A stretch of DNA of 9,484 nt from assembly GCA_902488725.1 (NCBI GenBank), contig CABTXO010000041.1, forward strand, positions 1 to 9,484, written 5' to 3'. Source of the DNA: an uncultured Bacteroidales bacterium (GTDB taxonomy: Bacteria > Bacteroidota > Bacteroidia > Bacteroidales > UBA932). The notes beneath the pieces were generated by a model, which saw only the letters and a list, made by a program, of their open reading frames with translations, did no database searches and was not told where the DNA came from. Numbering within the stretch: the first letter of the stretch is position 1; each line of letters starts with the position of its first letter. This document shows, piece after piece, positions 5,614 through 9,484 of this stretch. A program made the translations under genes and the position numbers.

Positions 5614-6771
5614 ATGACTTTTTTCAGACCGCGCGCGTACATCGATTACATGGCTCCGAAGCTCTCCCGGGGCAAGGTTTGGTTCGTCTATTACTATGTC
5701 AGGAATCCGCTTACGGATCGTTTGGTGCGGTTCCGCATCAAGCTGGGACGGTACAAGTCCCTCTCCGAGCGCCGACGCGCCGCCCGGGAAATCATGGATG
5801 CCTATTCCGAGAAACTGTCACTGGGCTGGAACCCGTTCATCGAGCGTACCGCCTCGAAGTCCTACGCAAGCCTCTTCGATGCACTGGATATGTTCCTGAA
5901 GGTCAAGGGGAGGGAGCTGGAAGACAACTCCATGCGCAGCTACCGTTCGCTCGTGAAGATCTTCCGGTCCTGGTTGGAGCGTCAGGGATTCGGCGACCGG
6001 AGCTTCGCCGTGTCCGTCACCCGGGAGGTGGCGCGGGACTACATGCGCGAGGTGGAGCAGGATGAACGGATTTCTCCGCGCACCTACAACAACTACCTCC
6101 GATTCTACGACACCTTGTTCAATTGGATGCAGGAAAAGGGATTCATAGCTGACAACCCGTTTGATGGAATCAGGCCGAAACCAAAACGACTTACAAGAAA
6201 GAGCCGGCGCATCCTGTCGGAAGACGAGCTTGGATGCCTTCTGCGCTTTTTGGCAAAGAATAATCGTCCTTACCTCGCAATGGTTATATTATGCTATTGC
6301 TGTCTTGTCAGGCCTAAAGAAATCGCCATGCTCCGATGTCGAGACATAGACCTCAGCAAATCCATCGTCCATATTCGTAGTGAAATCGCCAAGAATGACC
6401 ACGACTCTTATCGTACAATCCCGGATGCAGCTTTGCCATTCCTGCAAGGACTGGATCTATCCAATCCCGAGTTGTACCTTTTTGGACAACACCCGGGATA
6501 CGACTTTATGCCGGGAAAGAAGATGATCTGCAGCCGAAAGATAGCATCTTTTTGGAACTACGTGGTTCGCAAAGAATGTAATTTCGGCATGGATTTACAG
6601 TTCTATTCGCTTAAAGACAGCGGAGTTACGAATATGATCGCTTCCGGCGTCCCCGTCTCCTTCGTGCAGCAGCAGGCGGATCACAGCAGTCTCGCGATGA
6701 CCGCCATCTACTTGGGTCGGGACGATTCCCGTGCCCGCCAGGAACTGCGCGGTGTGGATATTCTCAAATGA
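5614..6771 (+). CDS. int: Tyrosine recombinase / phage integrase
   Basis: A 385-residue site-specific recombinase, presumably responsible for insertion at the adjacent tRNA-Ser. The N-terminus (about 1-85) has the arm-binding look (YIDYMAPKLSRGKVWFVYYYV), followed by a SAM-like core-binding domain (about 85-185) and the catalytic domain. Catalytic residues seen are R233 (RPKEIAML), H357 (ADHSS) and nucleophile Y366 (TAIYLG). Box II is unusual: FYSLKDSGVT puts K334 where most relatives have Arg of HxxR; I recall similar variants in Bacteroidetes elements. ATG 5614 is chosen because the frame's upstream extension runs through the tRNA. Its GC drops to about 40% at 6241-6300, against 57% at 5881-5940 and 62% at 6661-6720, which suggests a mosaic gene. 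It converges on the lysis genes, 8 bases from the next stop. Confidence 0.93.
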   Translation: MTFFRPRAYIDYMAPKLSRGKVWFVYYYVRNPLTDRLVRFRIKLGRYKSLSERRRAAREIMDAYSEKLSLGWNPFIERTASKSYASLFDALDMFLKVKGRELEDNSMRSYRSLVKIFRSWLERQGFGDRSFAVSVTREVARDYMREVEQDERISPRTYNNYLRFYDTLFNWMQEKGFIADNPFDGIRPKPKRLTRKSRRILSEDELGCLLRFLAKNNRPYLAMVILCYCCLVRPKEIAMLRCRDIDLSKSIVHIRSEIAKNDHDSYRTIPDAALPFLQGLDLSNPELYLFGQHPGYDFMPGKKMICSRKIASFWNYVVRKECNFGMDLQFYSLKDSGVTNMIASGVPVSFVQQQADHSSLAMTAIYLGRDDSRARQELRGVDILK

Positions 6772-6782
6772 ACATTTGTTCA
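6769..6782. repeat. Palindromic overlap zone of two convergent stop codons
   Basis: TGAACA, TT, TGTTCA form a 14-base near-perfect palindrome. The left TGA is the integrase stop on + and the right TCA is the stop of the last lysis gene on -. It may serve as a very short bidirectional terminator stem, but there is no adjoining T-run, so the role is uncertain. Confidence 0.5.
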
Positions 6783-7232
6783 AGATCGGAACTTGACGAA
6801 CAGGACTCCGGCGATGACGGCGGTCGTGAGGACCGCCCAGGCGAGCAGCCACCAGTAGGACTTCGGCGCGACCTTGACGATTCTGTCGACCGGGACCTCC
6901 CTTTCCCTGAACACGACGCTGTCCCGGGTGATGATCCGGTCCTTGACGACCACCTCCGCCCGGAGGACGGTGTCCCGGTTCCGGAGGGTATGCCGCAGCT
7001 GCATGGCGGCGGTGTCCAGCCAGGCTTCCGACTCTGCGAACGAGGTGCGGAGACGCGAGGTGTCGGGATCCGGGACGACGTTCACGTACACCTCCCTCGG
7101 GACGGGGATGCGCACCGTGTCCGTCCGCAGCACGAGGCTGTCGCGGTACTCCGTGACCGTGCGCCAGAGGATCTTCGGACTGCAGGCGACCGAGATCAGC
7201 AGCGCGAGGAAAGCGGAGGCAATCTGTCTCAT
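6780..7232 (-). CDS. Lipoprotein with C-terminal membrane anchor, candidate unimolecular spanin
   Basis: A 150-residue protein, last gene of the lysis block. The N-terminus MRQIASAFLALLISVAC is a lipoprotein signal with lipobox SVAC, lipidated Cys 17. A periplasmic region follows, charged and rich in short repeats of the RDS/RDT type (RDSLVLRTDTV, RNRDTVLR, TRDSVVFRE). The C-terminus has one membrane helix (YWWLLAWAVLTTAVIAGVLF, about 126-145) ended by KFRS. An outer-membrane lipid at one end and an inner-membrane helix at the other is the layout of unimolecular spanins such as phage T1 gp11, which fuse the two membranes in the last step of lysis. Lipoproteins of this pattern are familiar in Bacteroidales prophages, usually unannotated. 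ATG 7232 is chosen because it starts the signal peptide and overlaps the upstream stop as ATGA; a longer frame reaching 7607 is a shadow of the neighbour. Function is inference from architecture and context. Confidence 0.85.
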   Translation of the reverse strand: MRQIASAFLALLISVACSPKILWRTVTEYRDSLVLRTDTVRIPVPREVYVNVVPDPDTSRLRTSFAESEAWLDTAAMQLRHTLRNRDTVLRAEVVVKDRIITRDSVVFREREVPVDRIVKVAPKSYWWLLAWAVLTTAVIAGVLFVKFRS

Positions 7233-7651
7233 GGACGCTTCAGGATCCGGTTCCCGTCCGCGTCCCTCGTGACGCCCCCCAGCCTGTCGGCCCATCGCTC
7301 GGTCCACGTGTCGTAATAGCGGCCGCGCCTGTAGAGGTTCAGCCACGCCCGCACTCCGGACCAGAGGCCCACCGTAGGAAGGTAGAGCGGGCCGAGCATC
7401 CTGGACTGCCGGACATGCCCGTACTCGTGCCTGACCGTAAGCATCAGGCCGTCCATCCCGACCCTGCCCACGATGATGACCTCCCCGAGCGTGACGGCCC
7501 CGCGGAACCGGTCGGTCTGCCAGAACCTGATGCCGTACAGGTGCCCGAACTTCGCCCTCGTGGACACGCTCGCCGCGATGCCGACGAGCGTCTGCGGAAG
7601 CTGCCACAGGATCGCCAGCAGCCGTCCGATGAAATGCAATGCAGCCTTCAT
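7229..7651 (-). CDS. Small HEYGH-motif protein, putative phage metallopeptidase-like
   Basis: A 140-residue protein with VRHEYGHVRQSRMLGPLY; H75, E76 and H79 form an HExxH zinc site. E118 in TERWADRLGG could be the third ligand, as in gluzincins. The N-terminus (residues 4-30) is hydrophobic (FIGRLLAILWQLPQTLVGIAASV), a possible signal anchor, and 86-107 is weakly hydrophobic, so it probably sits at a membrane. I recall this family from Bacteroidales genomes and prophages as an uncharacterised protein, with HEYGH, SRxLGPLYL and W-A-D-x-LGG blocks conserved. It lies between the endolysin and the spanin-like gene with ATGA overlaps at both ends, so a lysis or envelope role is suggested. Substrate, and whether it is an active protease, cannot be told. 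Confidence 0.82.
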   Translation of the reverse strand: MKAALHFIGRLLAILWQLPQTLVGIAASVSTRAKFGHLYGIRFWQTDRFRGAVTLGEVIIVGRVGMDGLMLTVRHEYGHVRQSRMLGPLYLPTVGLWSGVRAWLNLYRRGRYYDTWTERWADRLGGVTRDADGNRILKRP

Positions 7652-8079
7652 ATCTTTCTGCCTTTATAGGATTTGTGATATAAGATTTGTCTCCGCTGCG
7701 CCCCGTGGAGACGGTGCGAGAAATGTACGAACGTGGGGTAGAGTATCATCTGGTCATAGGGAAGTCCGAGCGTCTTGGCGAGCCTCGCCAGCCGGAAGCT
7801 CTCCGTCTGGTCTCCCGTCCCGATGTCGGCCGCCTCGCCCTTGACGTGCTGCGATGTGGGCACTCCGCTCACGAGGGCGTTGAGTTTCGGGCATCTATAC
7901 CCGGAATTGACACGCATCGGCTTCCGCCATGCGTCCCGGAGCGGCTGGAGCACCTCCAGCACGAGGGCCTTCACCGCGTCCCGCACCTCGAACGAGGTGA
8001 TGACGTTCGTGATGCCGTAGCGGTCGGCGGTTTCGCTGGCTTCGAACTCCTTGTAGGAGAAATCCTTGCTGATGTTCAT
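7648..8079 (-). CDS. Peptidase M15-family endolysin (D,D-/L,D-carboxypeptidase type)
   Basis: A 143-residue single-domain zinc peptidase, probably the phage endolysin that cuts peptidoglycan cross-links or stem peptides. The M15 pattern is clear: VNSGYRCPKLNALVSG (58-72), SQHVKGEAADI with zinc ligands H78 and D85, PYDQMILY (108-114) and FVHFSH with H119 as third ligand. The start NISKDFSYKEFEAS is typical of peptidase M15A in Bacteroidetes prophages. There is no signal peptide, so it needs a holin-type route to the periplasm; the one-TM protein directly upstream, overlapping by ATGA (8076-8079), is the candidate. Exact bond specificity is not visible. Confidence 0.93.
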   Translation of the reverse strand: MNISKDFSYKEFEASETADRYGITNVITSFEVRDAVKALVLEVLQPLRDAWRKPMRVNSGYRCPKLNALVSGVPTSQHVKGEAADIGTGDQTESFRLARLAKTLGLPYDQMILYPTFVHFSHRLHGAQRRQILYHKSYKGRKI

Positions 8080-8573
8080 TGCGCCCCCTCCTCTCCGTCC
8101 CGGCCGGACATGTACTTGCGCATGTCCTCCTCGTCCTTGTTCTTACCGTACAGCTGCAGCAGGCGGTTCACGGGGAGATAGTTTGCCCCGAGCGAGGGGT
8201 CGTCCCTGTTGGCGGCGTACCAGCCGCGGCCCTGCCCCTGCACAGGCTTGCGGAGCACGCACCCCATGTTCACGCACATCATGTACTGTGATGCTAGGGT
8301 CTCGTCGCGGATCGCCCTGCGCTCGGTGTACAGCTCCTCGATGCGCTTGTCCTTCTCGCCGAGGAGGGCGAGGTACTTGTCCTCCTGCTCCTGCAGGTTC
8401 TCGACGAGTTTGGTCATCGAATCCACGACCACGGAATCCGAATCCGCCTCCGCGTGGCTCGCGTCCGCGTTGGCCTTGCGCCTTGCGGCGCGCCAGAACA
8501 CGACCCCGGCGATGCCGCCCCCGGCAAGGAAGGTGACGAGAGATGAAATGATGATAGTCCAGTCCATAGTCAT
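8076..8573 (-). CDS. One-TM coiled-coil phage protein, holin-like candidate
   Basis: A 165-residue protein. MDWTIIISSLVTFLAGGGIAG starts a single membrane helix (about 4-27), followed by basic RAARRK and a long charged segment (about 45-92) with the heptad look of a coiled coil (LVENLQEQEDKYLALLGEKDKRIEELY). Two cysteines (C100 and C105, MMCVNMGC) follow, and then a region rich in Gly, Arg and Asp. This layout is common in Bacteroidales prophages next to the endolysin, and a holin or antiholin role is the usual guess; no family signature proves it. ATG 8573 and ATG 8567 are both possible starts. The gap to the upstream gene is 6 bases and the overlap with the endolysin is 4. Confidence 0.82.
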   Translation of the reverse strand: MTMDWTIIISSLVTFLAGGGIAGVVFWRAARRKANADASHAEADSDSVVVDSMTKLVENLQEQEDKYLALLGEKDKRIEELYTERRAIRDETLASQYMMCVNMGCVLRKPVQGQGRGWYAANRDDPSLGANYLPVNRLLQLYGKNKDEEDMRKYMSGRDGEEGAQ

Positions 8574-8579
8574 TGGATG

Positions 8580-9179
8580 TTAGATCGTCTCGAAGTACAG
8601 CCCGACCAGCGCGGAGATGGCATAGTACAGCGGGTTCCCGCTGTCCCGCGTGCAGCGGTAGGTCTTCCCGTCCTCCGAGTAGTACTTGCCACTGTATGCG
8701 GTCATGCCGGATTTCCACGGGATGGGGTTTTCCTGCATCCCGGCCTCCGGGGCCAGCTGGTCGCTCACGTCGGCGTAGAGCGCCGGGGTGTCCCTCGGCG
8801 TCCAGTCCGCCTGCGCCGTGTGCGCCTGCCGGACCTTCCAGAGCGCCCCGTCCCACCACAGCCGCTCGCCCTCCCTGAGTTCCGTCCCGATGCGGGAGGC
8901 CCACGAGGGGAACAGCGCGGGGACGGTCCGCGCGTCTCCGTCGTCGAGCGCCAGCACCCTGTCGGCGGAGAGCGTCTTAAGGGCCAGCAGGACCTCCTCC
9001 ATGCCGGGCTCCGTACGGGGCTGAGGCTCCGGAGGGGCCACGGGTTCCGGGACATATTCCTCCCATCCTTCCGCCGCCAGCGTCTCCGCCGTCGGGTTCA
9101 TTATCATCGCGGCGGCCGTCTCGATCCAGCGGCCGTTGTAGTACTCCCAGGTACCGTCTTCTCTTTGTCTTCTGTACAT
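8580..9179 (-). CDS. Phage tail-type protein with CBM5/12-like carbohydrate-binding segment
   Basis: A 199-residue protein. The N-terminus has DGTWEYYNGRWI and NPTAETLAAEGWEEYVPEP (about 27-45), a block I associate with small proteins next to tail fibres in Bacteroidales prophages. A Pro/Glu-rich linker follows. The middle (about 92-138) has ERLWWDGALWKVRQAHTA and DWTPRDTPALY, matching the CBM5/12 chitin-binding pattern (YxVGD...Y.GxxYxCxxAHTSQxxWxP...PxLW) seen in phage tail and lysis proteins. The C-terminus has SGKYYSEDGKTYRCTRDSG, a second shorter YxxxGKxYxC segment, and ends in ISALVGLYFETI. The likely role is binding surface glycan or acting as a tail accessory; the ligand is unknown. 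The gene starts 4 bases after the upstream stop and is followed by the holin-like gene. Confidence 0.82.
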   Translation of the reverse strand: MYRRQREDGTWEYYNGRWIETAAAMIMNPTAETLAAEGWEEYVPEPVAPPEPQPRTEPGMEEVLLALKTLSADRVLALDDGDARTVPALFPSWASRIGTELREGERLWWDGALWKVRQAHTAQADWTPRDTPALYADVSDQLAPEAGMQENPIPWKSGMTAYSGKYYSEDGKTYRCTRDSGNPLYYAISALVGLYFETI

Positions 9180-9183
9180 ATGC

Positions 9184-9484
9184 TCAATGGTTTAGTTCGG
9201 ACATCGGATGGATTCTCGATGCGTAATTGCTCCAGTTCGTCGCCGTCCTGTACGACTCCAGAGCAGCGTCGGGGACGTAGATGTTGAAGGTCGTGCTGTT
9301 GAAAGCGCCATTCCCCAGTTGAGGAGGTGCCGCGACGCTCAATACAAATTCGGTCAGTGCGGCGCAGCCTCGGAAGGCGTTGTTCCCGATGCCGGTGACG
9401 GAGGACAGGTCGCCCACGCTGGTCAGCGAGGGGCAGCTTTGGAAGGCCCCGTTCCCGCAGCCCGTGGCGGAGGACCGGGCGCCG
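9184..9484 (-). CDS. BspA-type leucine-rich-repeat protein, C-terminal end; 5' partial
   Basis: The frame is open to the window end, so only the last 99 complete residues are seen. It shows LRR_5 (BspA-like) repeats of 23 residues: GNGAFQSCPSLTSVGDLSS, then GNNAFRGCAALTEFVL, then a terminal GNGAFNSTTFNIYVPDAALE and ATNWSNYASRIHPMSEL, the usual closing block of Bacteroidales surface LRR proteins. A GTG at 9417 is not the real start because the repeat continues upstream of it. BspA repeats usually mediate adhesion. Here the gene is cotranscribed with phage tail and lysis genes, so it is probably a tail-fibre or receptor-binding part; cell-surface display after lysogeny is the alternative. Signal peptide or tail domains would be in the missing 5' part. 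Confidence 0.85.
   Translation of the reverse strand, partial: GARSSATGCGNGAFQSCPSLTSVGDLSSVTGIGNNAFRGCAALTEFVLSVAAPPQLGNGAFNSTTFNIYVPDAALESYRTATNWSNYASRIHPMSELNH
9372..9484. repeat. 69-bp tandem repeat encoding leucine-rich repeats
   Basis: A unit beginning GGAAGGCGTTGTTCCC at 9372 recurs 69 bases later at 9441 (GGAAGGCCCCGTTCCC) and is cut by the contig end. About 34 of the first 43 bases agree. The period equals the 23-residue LRR_5 unit. More copies beyond the edge probably caused the assembly to stop here. Confidence 0.8.

Larger units (their letters stand above)
5391..9484. mobile_element. Integrated prophage end, tRNA-Ser insertion; incomplete
   Basis: A tRNA gene is followed within 140 bases by a tyrosine recombinase, then by a convergent block of tail and lysis genes. 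This is the usual picture of a temperate phage inserted at a tRNA. The host side (before 5391) is housekeeping genes on the + strand; all phage genes other than integrase are on the - strand. The exact boundary lies somewhere in the tRNA 3' half or just after it. The matching att repeat and the replication, head and packaging genes are outside the window, so intactness cannot be judged. Confidence 0.85.

Noticed and set aside
5606..5614. Run of nine A at the integrase start as a phase-variation switch
   Set aside because: The run ends with the A of ATG itself, so slippage would change only the leader length, not the frame.
7233..7607. N-terminal extension of the spanin-like gene to 7607
   Set aside because: It overlaps the HEYGH gene almost fully and its translation is Arg/Gly/His-rich noise; ATG 7232 starts a proper lipoprotein signal peptide.
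8143..8904. A 253-codon - strand frame overlapping the holin-like and tail-type genes
   Set aside because: It lies out of frame across two genes with good structure, and its own composition is Arg/Gly-rich with no motif.
9184..9484. Diversity-generating retroelement variable region at the LRR C-terminus
   Set aside because: No reverse transcriptase and no near-identical template repeat are in the window; nothing supports it beyond the tail-protein context.
1..9484. CRISPR array, rRNA or insertion-sequence transposase
   Set aside because: No regularly spaced short repeats, no rRNA-like stretches and no transposase motifs were seen on either strand.

Overview
The window looks like one end-to-end metagenomic contig from a high-GC (roughly 60%) member of the Bacteroidales, probably a gut lineage. 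This rests on remembered family resemblance: the Fmt, thiamine pyrophosphokinase, NapH-like polyferredoxin and Tat aldo/keto reductase all read as Bacteroidales proteins. A Bacteroidetes-type -7 box (TAnnTTTG) precedes the tRNA, Shine-Dalgarno sequences are hard to find, and the prophage genes belong to families common in Bacteroidales prophages. The first 21 bases are Illumina adapter, not genome.

Bases 22-5198 are host chromosome, all on the + strand. First comes the C-terminal part of an LptF/LptG-family permease that runs, with no stop codon, into a complete methionyl-tRNA formyltransferase. Thiamine pyrophosphokinase follows, overlapping it by 4 bases (ATGA). Next is a two-gene redox module: a membrane polyferredoxin that looks like NapH fused to a NapG-like ferredoxin part through an internal twin-arginine segment, then a Tat-exported, lipobox-bearing aldo/keto reductase with two C-terminal 4Fe-4S motifs. 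The two were probably made to pass electrons between the quinone pool and an envelope reductase.

Bases 5199-5390 are a repeat-rich spacer with a good promoter for tRNA-Ser(GGA) at 5391-5478. The tRNA marks the edge of an integrated element. Just beyond it lie a perfect 10-bp inverted repeat and an 11-bp tandem repeat, candidate integrase-binding sites, then a + strand tyrosine recombinase.

From 6780 to the end, all genes are on the - strand and convergent to the integrase. Read in transcription order they are: a BspA-type leucine-rich-repeat protein (cut by the contig end), a tail-type protein with a CBM5/12-like segment, a one-TM coiled-coil protein (holin-like), an M15 peptidase endolysin, a small HEYGH metallopeptidase-like protein, and a lipoprotein with a C-terminal membrane anchor that has the architecture of a unimolecular spanin. 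Start-stop overlaps of 4 bases or gaps of 4-6 bases make this one operon, the distal end of a late (tail and lysis) module. The rest of the prophage and its far att site lie outside the window.
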